Below are positions 1-7,418 of a stretch of DNA of 42,591 nucleotides, in pieces. Location of the stretch: assembly GCA_900551945.1 (NCBI GenBank), contig URYE01000015.1, forward strand, positions 1 to 42,591, read 5' to 3'. Made by a program: the position numbers and the translations under genes. The first letter of the stretch is position 1, and every line of letters begins with the position of its first letter. Under the pieces are notes generated by a model. The model was given only the letters and a program-made list of their open reading frames with translations. It had not been told where the DNA came from and made no database searches. This DNA comes from an uncultured Eubacterium sp. (GTDB lineage Bacteria; Bacillota; Clostridia; Lachnospirales; Lachnospiraceae).

Positions 1-21
1 ATTTGTTCTTGGTCGTGCCAT
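1..21 (-). CDS. Start of a probable transcriptional regulator gene (cut by left edge)
   Basis: An ATG read on the minus strand at 21-19 is followed by codons for M-A-R-P-R-T-N before the window ends. A GGAGAG ribosome binding site (ctctcc, 26-31) sits 4 bases upstream of the ATG. A basic start such as MARPRTN is common in TetR-type repressors, and the 13-bp palindrome just upstream (42-73) fits an autoregulatory operator. The family assignment is an inference from seven residues and the context only. Confidence 0.5.
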
Positions 22-41
22 AATACTCTCCTTACAATATT

Positions 42-73
42 TATACATATATTATATATCTAATATATGTATA
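42..73. promoter_or_regulatory. Perfect 13-bp inverted repeat, probable operator
   Basis: The arms TATACATATATTA (42-54) and TAATATATGTATA (61-73) are perfect reverse complements with a 6-bp spacer. The palindrome starts about 20 bp upstream of the minus-strand start codon at 21, where a promoter would lie. Its symmetry and 32-bp length fit a dimeric repressor such as a TetR-type protein, plausibly the product of the gene at the left edge. No T-tract follows it, so it is not a terminator. Confidence 0.5.
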
Positions 74-89
74 TGTCAAGTAAAAAAAG

Positions 90-133
90 AGTGGCTTTCA
101 GCCCCACAGCGAGCTATGGGGTTTTTCGCCACT
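90..133 (-). terminator. Rho-independent terminator, minus strand
   Basis: Nested stems AGTGGC (90-95)/GCCACT (128-133) and CCCCA (102-106)/TGGGG (117-121) are followed on the minus strand by TCTTTTTTT. It would end minus-strand transcription arriving from the flavin reductase side, ahead of the edge gene. The inner part matches a short sequence that recurs at 25132-25152 and 41692-41712. Confidence 0.6.
101..125 (+). repeat. Short dispersed repeat, copy 1 (CCACA-AGCTATGG-GG-TTTT type)
   Basis: The sequence CCCACAGCGAGCTATGGGG followed by TTTTT resembles 25132-25152 and 41692-41712. Copies 1 and 3 also share ACTTATTTATAAC downstream (131-143 here). Copies 1 and 2 both lie a short distance 5' of the structured repeat core described at 303-400 and 25207-25272, so the two may be parts of one larger element. 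Confidence 0.4.
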
Positions 134-177
134 TATTTATAACCATCTTAATATTTATATAGGTGTAGTTGTAGATA

Positions 178-488
178 GTGAAAATGGTATGACATTTTAT
201 AGTCTATGGTAAAGGCTTAGTAGTTCTTAGTTGTGCTTTAAACAAACAGTGATGCCCCAACAGGACGTTGGGGCAAACAAGCAGTGACACGATGTCGCAT
301 TGATTTACGCGAACAACGAGCTAAAGTCTGTGCTTGCACAAGACCTTAGCGACTGTCGCGATAACTTGAGAAACTCGCAAAGCGGTTTCTCATAGTTGCG
401 CTCACGTCCGTTTCTAATATCTAAATAAGCACAACTTAGAAATACTTAGCCTTTATCCATCAACTGTAAAATGTCATACCATTTTCAC
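178..488. repeat. 311-bp long inverted repeat with structured interior
   Basis: The ends are inverted repeats. The first 22 bp (178-199, GTGAAAATGGTATGACATTT onward) match the reverse complement of 467-488 exactly, and imperfect pairing continues for about 60 bp into each arm. The interior (about 245-420) is richer in G+C than its surroundings and contains hairpins: 254-261/267-274 (GCCCCAAC/GTTGGGGC), 320-350 and 363-397. There is no convincing ORF. It could be a MITE-like element or the gene of a large structured RNA. It fills most of the 483-bp gap between the edge gene and the flavin reductase gene. Confidence 0.65.
303..400 (+). repeat. Structured repeat core, copy 1 (inside the long inverted repeat)
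   Basis: This stretch aligns with the minus strand at 12805-12900, and its 3' half aligns with 1315-1359 (minus) and 25207-25272 (plus). It folds as GCTAA-A-GTCT-GTGC-TT-GCAC-A-AGAC-C-TTAGC (320-350), then a second hairpin with GAGAAAC (368-374) pairing GTTTCTC (385-391), closed outside by AACT/AGTT. In the 12805-12900 copy the pair CTAA/TTAG has become CCAA/TTGG, a compensatory change. Function unknown. Confidence 0.5.
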
Positions 489-504
489 CACACAATAATA
501 AAAT

Positions 505-1185
505 TTATTTTTTATTTTTATGATTACTTTTTTTATTCTTTGCCTTATCTGCTAACTTTTTCTTACTTCCCTTATTTGTTGCCCCATTAACCTTGCCTTT
601 TGCCCCACTCTTAGTTTTCTTAGTCGGCTTTTTAACAGAATATCCAAATGTCCCAAGCTTTTTACCAAGCTCAAAATACTCCCCATGAGAATATGTCACA
701 AGCCCAGAAGAATTAAGCTCAAATCTGCCATTTTCATTCATATACTTATCATCAACAGTAACAGCAACTACTTCGGCAATAAACATATCATGAGTTCCAA
801 GATGTTCAATCTTTTTAACCTTACACTCGATATTTACTGGACTTTCAGCTATTGATGGTGCATTAACCTTTTGCGACTTAATCGCAGTAAGGTTCATTTC
901 TTTGAATTTATCAACGTCACGCCCAGACCTTACACCACAGTAATCTGTAGCCTTTACTATATCCTTTGTTGTTAAATTAATAACAAACTCCTTTGTTTCT
1001 TTAATAATGTCATAAGAATATCTTTCTGGTCTAACTGATATAGACACCATCGCAGGGTCTGAACAAATAGTTCCTGCCCATGCAACTGTTATTATATTAG
1101 GCTTTTCACCTTCTCTTTGACAGCTTACCATTACTGCTGGCACTGGATAAAGCATATTTCCCGGTTTAAAATTAGTCTTTGACAT
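505..1185 (-). CDS. Flavin reductase family protein with lysine-rich C-terminal tail
   Basis: The 226-aa product begins with a flavin reductase / flavoredoxin-like FMN-binding split barrel (about residues 5-180). Typical stretches are the N-terminal NMLYPVPAVMVSC, the AWAGTICSDPAMVSISVRPERYS segment split over residues 35-57, and a KEFVINL strand. Such proteins bind FMN and transfer electrons from NAD(P)H or iron-sulfur partners in the cytoplasm; the physiological partner cannot be read here. Odd: about 40 residues at the C-terminus contain 18 lysines and look disordered, an extension beyond the usual length of about 180-190 aa. The start is supported by a GGAG box 5 bases upstream. Its leader (1186-1465) carries a copy of the structured repeat. 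Confidence 0.85.
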   Translation of the reverse strand: MSKTNFKPGNMLYPVPAVMVSCQREGEKPNIITVAWAGTICSDPAMVSISVRPERYSYDIIKETKEFVINLTTKDIVKATDYCGVRSGRDVDKFKEMNLTAIKSQKVNAPSIAESPVNIECKVKKIEHLGTHDMFIAEVVAVTVDDKYMNENGRFELNSSGLVTYSHGEYFELGKKLGTFGYSVKKPTKKTKSGAKGKVNGATNKGSKKKLADKAKNKKSNHKNKK

Positions 1186-1258
1186 AAATTCTCCTTACAC
1201 AAAAATATTTTTATAATTTCGTAGCACTACAAATCAAATATAACACTATTACAATTTA

Positions 1259-1359
1259 TACAAACGCCTTATACTCCTGATACAAGTCATCTGCTCACAC
1301 TTATTTCTTGTATCAACTATGTGAACGCCCTGCAAGCTTCTCAATTTATCTTGACAGTC
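1259..1359 (-). repeat. Structured repeat, copy 3 (leader of the flavin reductase gene)
   Basis: Read on the minus strand, 1359-1315 gives GACTGTCAAGATAAATTGAG and continues to CATAGTT, matching the 351-397 core. Further on, TTGTATCAGGAGTATAAGG then CGTTTGTAT (1286-1259) matches TTTGTACAGGG-TATAAGG-GCGTTT at 12770-12737 upstream of pgi. Thus two minus-strand genes share a related leader segment. Pairing is less perfect than in copies 1 and 2, and the copy is degenerate. Confidence 0.45.
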
Positions 1360-1465
1360 TCCAAATTTCTTACAGATATATACTATTCATATAAATTCTC
1401 CCGTATAAAATTATTTATTTTTACATATTAATATAAATATAATCAATTTTGAAAGGGCTGTATAT

Positions 1466-2029
1466 ATGAATAACACCACTAATTATAAGCGAGACAATCA
1501 TTTAAAAAAATTCACAATATACTCTTTTATCGTTACTTGTATTCTAGGTGTACTATTACACTTTGCTTATAATTTTTTTGGAAATAATATAATCGTGGGG
1601 CTATTTACCACAATAAATGAGTCTACATGGGAACATCTCAAATTATTATATTTCCCAATGTTACTTTGTATGCTTGTTGGACTCTTTAACTATAAAGATA
1701 TCTCTAAAAATCTCAAACTCTTTGTAAATAGCTTTGCAATTTCAATATTTACTGGTATGTTACTAATCATTGTACTTTTCTATACTATAAGTGGCATAAT
1801 TGGAAAAAACGTTGACTGGATAAACATTGCAATATATTTTATTGCTGTAATATGGGCATATGCACTATTTTTCCTATTGCAGACAAAATGGAGTCACTGC
1901 CGCTTTATTAATAGTGAAACTCTTTTTAAGCTCTCTGTTACTGCACTGATAATATGTACACTACTATTTTTCCTATTTACAATCTTGCCACCAAAAATAG
2001 GGCTTTTTAAACCCCCACTACAGTCATAA
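1466..2029 (+). CDS. Small integral membrane protein (DUF6512-like)
   Basis: The 187-aa product has five predicted membrane segments at roughly residues 15-38, 57-73, 84-108, 117-140 and 152-176. A conserved-looking loop with NESTWEHLKLL lies near residues 51-61. I associate this NESTWEHLK motif with the uncharacterised DUF6512 membrane family, from memory and not from a search. A GAAAGGG box precedes the ATG. It stands alone on the plus strand between two minus-strand genes. No function can be assigned. Confidence 0.7.
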   Translation: MNNTTNYKRDNHLKKFTIYSFIVTCILGVLLHFAYNFFGNNIIVGLFTTINESTWEHLKLLYFPMLLCMLVGLFNYKDISKNLKLFVNSFAISIFTGMLLIIVLFYTISGIIGKNVDWINIAIYFIAVIWAYALFFLLQTKWSHCRFINSETLFKLSVTALIICTLLFFLFTILPPKIGLFKPPLQS

Positions 2030-2112
2030 GCATCATTATTACAACTCAATTAAACACACTATATTTTAAATTTTTAAATATCAATAAGTTAAAATCATGC
2101 AAAATACAATTT

Positions 2113-2817
2113 TTAATGCTCATTTATTTTTTTGCAAACATAGTGATACCCCTCAAGCACAACTGCGCCGTGGTCTGCCGCAAGAAGCTGTGTATCAAGT
2201 ACTTTGTAATGTACATTCTTTAAAATGGCATTTTTCTTATAAGTTATATCAATATGCGAAGTTGTCACAACTGAATTGTCATCTGACTTTGTAAGAGTAA
2301 GACAGTGCTTATCGTGGATAATACCATTTTCATCAATAAAAATGTCTTCTCTTACGTCTGAAATATCAAACCAGCCTGTGTCCCTTGCGTCATCACCTGC
2401 TACAGGATTAACACTTCCATCTGGTATAAGCGCAGCATAAGCCGTAGTAATAATTCTAGTTCTAGGGTCTCTATCATACGCACCATAACTTTTAAACTGT
2501 TCAGCTTCAATATCCTTTACGCCAGTCTCTTCTTCTAGTTCACGCATAGCAGCAATGTCAATATCTTCTTTATATTCAACAAACCCACCCGGTAACGCCC
2601 ACATACCAATGCTAGGATGATTTTTTCTTCTTATAAGAAGTACTCTTTTTACAACTACGTCTTTATCATATGTAAATACGCAAGTATCCACTGTATTACA
2701 TGGATTGTCATACTTCTTTGGGTCATATTCTTCTAAAAATGTCTTTAAATCTTTACCTTGCTCATTATATTTTTCAAGTCCTATAAAAGGCTTTATCTGT
2801 TCTTCGTCTAAATACAT
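2113..2817 (-). CDS. NUDIX hydrolase
   Basis: The 234-aa product carries a complete Nudix box at about residues 78-100, with GGFVEYKED followed by AAMRELEEETGV; the REXXEE glutamates bind the divalent metal. The upstream IRRKNHPSIGMWALPGGF strand-loop is typical of ADP-ribose or NADH pyrophosphatase-type members, so a nucleoside-diphosphate-X substrate is likely. The roughly 100 residues after the catalytic domain do not look like the winged helix of NrtR regulators. The start was placed at 2817 because GGAG lies 6 bases upstream; the alternative ATG at 2829 overlaps that box. It lies 46 bp downstream of the HD-domain gene on the same strand, probably co-transcribed. Confidence 0.85.
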   Translation of the reverse strand: MYLDEEQIKPFIGLEKYNEQGKDLKTFLEEYDPKKYDNPCNTVDTCVFTYDKDVVVKRVLLIRRKNHPSIGMWALPGGFVEYKEDIDIAAMRELEEETGVKDIEAEQFKSYGAYDRDPRTRIITTAYAALIPDGSVNPVAGDDARDTGWFDISDVREDIFIDENGIIHDKHCLTLTKSDDNSVVTTSHIDITYKKNAILKNVHYKVLDTQLLAADHGAVVLEGYHYVCKKINEH

Positions 2818-2863
2818 AAAAAGCTCCATTCTAATATACTTTTGTATATTTTAAAAATTTATT

Positions 2864-3469
2864 TTATTTGCGAAATGTTTCTCTTTTGCTCTGTTTAAAA
2901 AATCTATCCATTACTTCACACATTCCACAAAACTTATCTGTCATTACTATAACATAAGTTTCTTTATACTTTGGTGGTGTAACTGTAAGTGGAAACATAT
3001 GCTTTGCTATAATATCCCCTTCTTTTCTAGTTATATTAAAGTTATTTCCAGCATTTTTAAGTGCTTTTGTTGGATGCTCAAAGCCATGCTTTCGCTCTCC
3101 TTTTTCAGGCTTATGACCATGCCAATCGTAAAGGAATAAATCGTGTAAAAGTCCCCCCTTAGCTGCTGCCTTTACGTCCCAACCTAACTTTTTACATATA
3201 AGATAATTATAATATGATACATGAACGGAGTGTTCAAAACACGTTGTATGACTGTGATGGTTATACTCCTTCATCTGCTGAACAACAGGATTTTCAACAA
3301 TATCCTTTACAAAATCCATATATTCTTTCCCAGATTTGTCCCTATCATAGTGTTTCTTTCTTATACTTGAAATTCCTCTTTCAAAACGTGATGAATACTC
3401 AGGTTTCTTAATGTATTTTTTATAATTTCTTCTTCTGCTGCTTGTACCTGCATCGCATCTATTAGACAT
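2864..3469 (-). CDS. HD-domain phosphohydrolase-like protein
   Basis: The 201-aa product has a basic N-terminus (residues 1-45), then an HD-type metal-dependent hydrolase domain: H80 in CFEHSVHVSYYNYL, the HD pair at 109-110 in GGLLHDLFLYDWHGH, then histidines in the GFEHPTKAL and AKHMFP stretches. These fit the metal-ligand pattern of the HD superfamily, whose members hydrolyse phosphomonoesters or nucleotides. The substrate is not readable. An AAAGGAAAG box precedes the ATG. The Nudix gene follows closely and may act in the same nucleotide clean-up pathway; that is inference. Confidence 0.8.
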   Translation of the reverse strand: MSNRCDAGTSSRRRNYKKYIKKPEYSSRFERGISSIRKKHYDRDKSGKEYMDFVKDIVENPVVQQMKEYNHHSHTTCFEHSVHVSYYNYLICKKLGWDVKAAAKGGLLHDLFLYDWHGHKPEKGERKHGFEHPTKALKNAGNNFNITRKEGDIIAKHMFPLTVTPPKYKETYVIVMTDKFCGMCEVMDRFFKQSKRETFRK

Positions 3470-3642
3470 GATTAAAACTTTCCTTTCTTGTACAAATAAG
3501 TGACCGCTGATATATTCACATCGACCACTACTACAAATTGTGGTTTCCTATCTTTATAATTATACCACTTTTTTAATTTGTTACAAGAAAGCGTTATTTT
3601 GACAATTTTTTTATTAAATTTTAAAAGGAAATGATTAACCTA

Positions 3643-3671
3643 TTGTATGATTTTGATAATTATGTTAGAAT
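3643..3671 (+). promoter_or_regulatory. Probable promoter of the phosphofructokinase gene
   Basis: TTGTAT (3643-3648), a 17-bp spacer and TAGAAT (3666-3671) preceded by TG-T (extended -10) form a plausible sigma-A promoter. It would give a leader of about 135 nt before the ATG at 3814. The rest of the gap 3470-3813 holds a weak hairpin (3524-3544, ACCAC/GTGGT) and a small CCGT-AAAA-ACGG hairpin just before the ribosome binding site. No known riboswitch was recognised. Confidence 0.45.
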
Positions 3672-3813
3672 AGAAATAGAGATATTCGTGATAAATTATA
3701 TGATATTGTTAATTACCATAATTATAAATAATATGGTGCTTTGCGACTTTCACAAAAGTATCATTGCATTTAATCACGTTTATTGCCGTAAAAACGGAGA
3801 ATTGGAGGAATAT

Positions 3814-5037
3814 ATGAATGGAAATGTAATCGTTGGCCAGTCAGGTGGACCAACATCAGTAATTAATTCAAGTCTTGTAGGGGTATTTAAGACTGCGAAA
3901 GATAGAGGTGCTGACAAAGTATATGGTATGCTTCATGGTATCAAGGGACTTTTAGATGGTCAGTACGTTGACCTTTCAGAAAAGATTAAGACTGATATCG
4001 ACATCGACCTTTTAAAGAGAACACCTTCTTCATTTTTAGGTTCATGTCGTTACAAATTACCTGAAATTAAAGGCAACGAGGATGTATACGAAAAGATTTT
4101 CAAGACTCTTGACGAATTAAACGTAAAGTATTTCTTCTACATTGGCGGAAACGACTCAATGGATACAATTAAGCAGCTTTCAGATTACGGTGCAATGGTT
4201 GGCAGCGATATAAGTTTTATGGGTGTTCCAAAGACTATTGATAATGACCTTGCTGTAACAGACCACACACCAGGTTTTGGTAGTGCTGCTAAGTACATAG
4301 CCGCAACAATGAAGGAAATTATTCGTGACGGTCTCGTATACGACTATCCAACAATCACTATTGTTGAAATTATGGGACGTAACGCCGGTTGGCTTACAGC
4401 AGCAGCAGCTCTCGCTAAGGGCGAAGACTGTGAAGGGGTAGATATGATTTATCTTCCAGAAAAAGTATTTGATATTGACAGCTTTATGAAGGCAGTTAAG
4501 GAAAGAAGCGAAGAAGGTCGTTCAATGGTAATCGCAATATCAGAAGGTATTAAGGTTGCCGACGGCAGATATGTATTTGAACTTTCTGACCACGTTGAAT
4601 TCGTAGATGCTTTCGGTCATAAGCAGCTTGCTGGTTCTGCTAAGTTCCTTGCTAACAAGATTGGCTCTGAACTTGGAATTAAGACTCGTGCAGTTGAATT
4701 ATCAACAATGCAGCGTTGTGCAGCTCACATGACATCTCGTACTGATATCACAGAAGCATTTAACGTAGGTGGTGCAGCCGTTAAGGCCGCATTTGAAGGC
4801 GAATCTGGACGAGTTGTAGTATTAAAGAGAATTTCTGATGACCCATATATGTGTATCACAGAAACTCATGATGTACATGACATTGCTAATGTTGAAAAGA
4901 AAGTTCCATTAGAATGGATTACAGATGACGATTATGTTACAGAAGACCTTATAAGATATATCAGACCTCTTATTCAGGCTGAACTTTCGCCAATTATGGT
5001 AGATGGTCTTCCAAGACATCTTAATGTTAATATGTAA
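3814..5037 (+). CDS. pfp: Diphosphate-type 6-phosphofructokinase
   Basis: The 407-aa product is a PfkA-superfamily kinase. It has the N-terminal VGQSGGPTSVINSS phosphate loop, GGNDS at residues 111-115, PKTIDND at 139-145, and MGRNAGWL in the middle. The Asp in GGNDS, where ATP enzymes have Gly (GGDGS), marks the diphosphate-dependent group, so the reaction is probably fructose 6-phosphate + PPi to fructose 1,6-bisphosphate + Pi in glycolysis and its reversal. The reading frame is open upstream to 3631, but a GGAGG box at 3804-3808 and family similarity place the start at 3814. The gene is monocistronic, ending at a strong bidirectional terminator. Confidence 0.93.
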   Translation: MNGNVIVGQSGGPTSVINSSLVGVFKTAKDRGADKVYGMLHGIKGLLDGQYVDLSEKIKTDIDIDLLKRTPSSFLGSCRYKLPEIKGNEDVYEKIFKTLDELNVKYFFYIGGNDSMDTIKQLSDYGAMVGSDISFMGVPKTIDNDLAVTDHTPGFGSAAKYIAATMKEIIRDGLVYDYPTITIVEIMGRNAGWLTAAAALAKGEDCEGVDMIYLPEKVFDIDSFMKAVKERSEEGRSMVIAISEGIKVADGRYVFELSDHVEFVDAFGHKQLAGSAKFLANKIGSELGIKTRAVELSTMQRCAAHMTSRTDITEAFNVGGAAVKAAFEGESGRVVVLKRISDDPYMCITETHDVHDIANVEKKVPLEWITDDDYVTEDLIRYIRPLIQAELSPIMVDGLPRHLNVNM

Positions 5038-5077
5038 TTTTCAACATAACAACTAATTATAATTAAATATTACATAG

Positions 5078-5134
5078 ATAATGGCTATATACATTAAAGC
5101 ACTTTATTAAAGTTCTTTTGTATATAGCCATTAT
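5078..5134. terminator. Bidirectional terminator between pfp and the ABC unit
   Basis: Perfect 16-bp arms ATAATGGCTATATACA (5078-5093) and its complement (5119-5134) enclose a loop with AAAG/CTTT. A T-rich run follows on the plus side (ATTTTTAT). It can serve both pfp and the convergent ABC ATPase gene. Confidence 0.85.
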
Positions 5135-5141
5135 TTTTATA

Positions 5142-5795
5142 TTATAATATTTTATTAATAACACCACAATCCATCTCATAAACTGTATCACACAATATTT
5201 CTATATCTTCCGCACTATGATTTGCCATAATAATAGTTTTACCACTTGATACAAGACTTTTAAATAAAGTTCTCATTTCACCAACACCATTTTTATCCAA
5301 ACCATTCATCGGCTCATCAAGCAATAAAATATCTGGTTCTTCCATCAGTGCTTGTGCAAGACCTAATCTTTGTTTCATACCTAATGAGTATTTTCCAACA
5401 TGTTTTTTACTTTCAGGGTCTAATCCAACCATTTCAATAGTTTTTTTTATTTTATCTTTTCCTATTTTTTTATTAATCCCTGCAAGAAATCTCAAATTAT
5501 TATATGCACTATAATTACTTAAAAACCCAGGTGTTTCTATAATTGCCCCAATATTTTCTAATTGTGCACTATTATTCTTAACTTTTTCACCATTTATTAA
5601 TATTTCACCTGATGATGGTGTAACAAAACCACATATACACTTTATTAACATTGTCTTACCTGAACCATTTCTTCCTATTAATCCATGTATTTTACCTTTC
5701 TCAAATGATACTGTAACATCATTAAGCACTATATTTGCACCATATTTTTTTGTAACATTTTTTACTTCAATTATATATTCTTTATCGTTATTCAT
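5142..5795 (-). CDS. ABC transporter ATP-binding protein (unit 1)
   Basis: The 217-aa product is a single ABC ATPase. Walker A is GRNGSGKT (about residues 41-48), the signature is YSLGMKQRLGLAQAL, Walker B is ILLLDEP, and the switch histidine is in MANHSAED. The YSLGMKQRLG form is typical of the bacitracin/lantibiotic-resistance and bacteriocin-immunity branch of ABC-2 exporters. It is the last gene of a five-gene minus-strand unit and overlaps the preceding permease gene by 8 bp, so it surely energises the two permeases upstream. Its paralogue is at 14363-15034. The transported substrate is unknown. Confidence 0.92.
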   Translation of the reverse strand: MNNDKEYIIEVKNVTKKYGANIVLNDVTVSFEKGKIHGLIGRNGSGKTMLIKCICGFVTPSSGEILINGEKVKNNSAQLENIGAIIETPGFLSNYSAYNNLRFLAGINKKIGKDKIKKTIEMVGLDPESKKHVGKYSLGMKQRLGLAQALMEEPDILLLDEPMNGLDKNGVGEMRTLFKSLVSSGKTIIMANHSAEDIEILCDTVYEMDCGVINKIL

Positions 5796-6639
5796 TGTAT
5801 ACTACCACCTCTTGTCTGTTACCTGCAATTATAGCTATAACACTAAATATTGTAATTATAATAATATATGAAAATAATACATATGTTATTGTAGGACATT
5901 GTGTCCTACCACCAACATCTATACATCCAATGTAACTCCATGTTAATGGTGAAAACTTATATAAATATGGTTTACCATCAACAATAGCATTTAGCAATAC
6001 AAAAAAACCTGCGACAATAATACCTAAACCTTTTGTCCTTGTTACAATATTTATTACATAAATTAACATTCCTACAAATACAAAACTTAGCCACATTAAT
6101 ATAAACGAAAAAAACATAGCTTGCATTGGTGTAAAATATCGTATTACTGAACCTGATATTCCTACCGTATTGTATCTTATATTAAGTGATGTCATTATAC
6201 CTGAAGTCCCTGCACTTCCCAATACATCGCCCCAAGTAATCCCCCATTGCATATATCTTATATTAAATATGATAGTAAAAAAAAGATGTAATAATGTATA
6301 TAGAAACGAACATATAATAATATATAATATTTGTCCTACACTCCATATACTTCTTTTTGTCCTAAGCATAATATAAGTTTGATTAGTATCTACAAATGGA
6401 GCATCACAAAAAATAAATATAACTGGTACAATAAATACAATTCTCATATATCTAAATGCAAACAAAAATGGAAAAATCCAAGGATTTATTTTTTGCCCCA
6501 TATTATTACATAATATGCTAAGGTCTTTAGTATAAGAATATACAAGAAGTATTGTCATGGCTATGCACATCTTTATTCTTCTATTTCCACTCCATTTACG
6601 AATATTTTGCATACATATTCTAATGGCTTTCATTTCCAT
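5788..6639 (-). CDS. ABC-2 type permease (unit 1)
   Basis: The 283-aa product is a hydrophobic protein with about six membrane segments. A short cytoplasmic N-terminus leads to a segment near residues 24-36, followed by FPFLFAFRYMRIVFIVPVIFIF. A conserved-looking DAPFVDTNQTYIMLRTKRS loop near residue 75 resembles the first cytoplasmic loop of ABC-2 exporters. I chose the ATG at 6639 (MEMKAIRIC), 4 bases after AGGAGG; the ATG at 6633 is an alternative. The start lies inside the end of the previous gene, so the two are translationally coupled. It presumably pairs with the 6620-7405 product and the ATPase. Confidence 0.8.
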   Translation of the reverse strand: MEMKAIRICMQNIRKWSGNRRIKMCIAMTILLVYSYTKDLSILCNNMGQKINPWIFPFLFAFRYMRIVFIVPVIFIFCDAPFVDTNQTYIMLRTKRSIWSVGQILYIIICSFLYTLLHLFFTIIFNIRYMQWGITWGDVLGSAGTSGIMTSLNIRYNTVGISGSVIRYFTPMQAMFFSFILMWLSFVFVGMLIYVINIVTRTKGLGIIVAGFFVLLNAIVDGKPYLYKFSPLTWSYIGCIDVGGRTQCPTITYVLFSYIIIITIFSVIAIIAGNRQEVVVYNE

Positions 6640-7405
6640 CAAGCCTCCTCTCTGCAAAATGCTTAAATACCCATAATGCAATTAAAAAATATCCCATACA
6701 TACCATGCAGGATAACAATATTACGACAGAAGCTCTCATACCTAAATAAGCATTATTTCCTTTTTGTATATCAAATAAACTAATAGATTTCGGCAAAAAA
6801 TCAAGAACATTTTCAACAAACATATTAATAAAAAAAGTTGATGTTACTGCTACAAACCTGTTAGGAACTGCTGATGATAACGCCATGCCCATTACTGCAT
6901 ATATTGCTGACACCATTGAAAATAAAAATATAAAAGAAATCGCTGCTAAAACTGGATAATTTCCATATGCAATATCATGGAATACCCTATACTCATGTAC
7001 TTGATGTACCCCCAGCCCATTTTTAACTCCACATATTACGGAATATATTGAAAGTCCTATAAATGATATCAAAAAAGAAATTATATAACTTGTAGTGAAT
7101 TTGGAAATGATATAATTTCTTCCTCCACATCTTATAATACATGAATTAAAATAATTATTACTTATATCATCACAAAAACTGGTTGCCATAGGAATTGAAG
7201 CAATTAATACTGGTATCTTATTCATATTATTAAAACCTGCTATATTACCTAGACCTTCAAGTACAGATTTCTTCAAACTATTTGTATCAAAATTATAGCT
7301 CATATACACGCATACCAAAATATATGAAATGATACATATATATATTTTATATGAGCTGAAAACACGCATTAGCTCCTGTCTATATGCTCCAAATAACTTT
7401 TTCAT
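6620..7405 (-). CDS. ABC-2 type permease (unit 1)
   Basis: The 261-aa product is an integral membrane protein with about six segments: near residues 19-38 (IYICIISYILVCVYMSY), then around 105-125, 150-175, 183-200 and 225-250. It has the ABC-2 arrangement of a long N-terminal extracytoplasmic loop and a DDISNNYFNSCIIRCGGR loop like the DxxxxxxxxxxRxG region of related exporters. An AAGGAG box lies 5 bases before the ATG. Its 3' end overlaps the next permease gene. Two dissimilar permeases plus one ATPase is the layout of lantibiotic self-immunity exporters (LanFEG type), but no substrate can be deduced. Confidence 0.8.
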   Translation of the reverse strand: MKKLFGAYRQELMRVFSSYKIYICIISYILVCVYMSYNFDTNSLKKSVLEGLGNIAGFNNMNKIPVLIASIPMATSFCDDISNNYFNSCIIRCGGRNYIISKFTTSYIISFLISFIGLSIYSVICGVKNGLGVHQVHEYRVFHDIAYGNYPVLAAISFIFLFSMVSAIYAVMGMALSSAVPNRFVAVTSTFFINMFVENVLDFLPKSISLFDIQKGNNAYLGMRASVVILLSCMVCMGYFLIALWVFKHFAERRLDGNESH

Positions 7406-7418
7406 ACAAACTCCTTAT

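Noticed and set aside
178..488. Long inverted repeat as a complete insertion sequence
   Set aside because: Too short for a transposase gene and no transposase-like frame is present.
2097..2294. 65-codon plus-strand frame overlapping the Nudix gene end
   Set aside because: Overlaps the conserved Nudix frame, no ribosome binding site, composition like a shadow frame.
3631..3813. Open frame extending the phosphofructokinase 61 codons upstream
   Set aside because: The extra residues are hydrophobic and AT-driven, have no ribosome binding site, and the family N-terminus starts at 3814 just after GGAGG.
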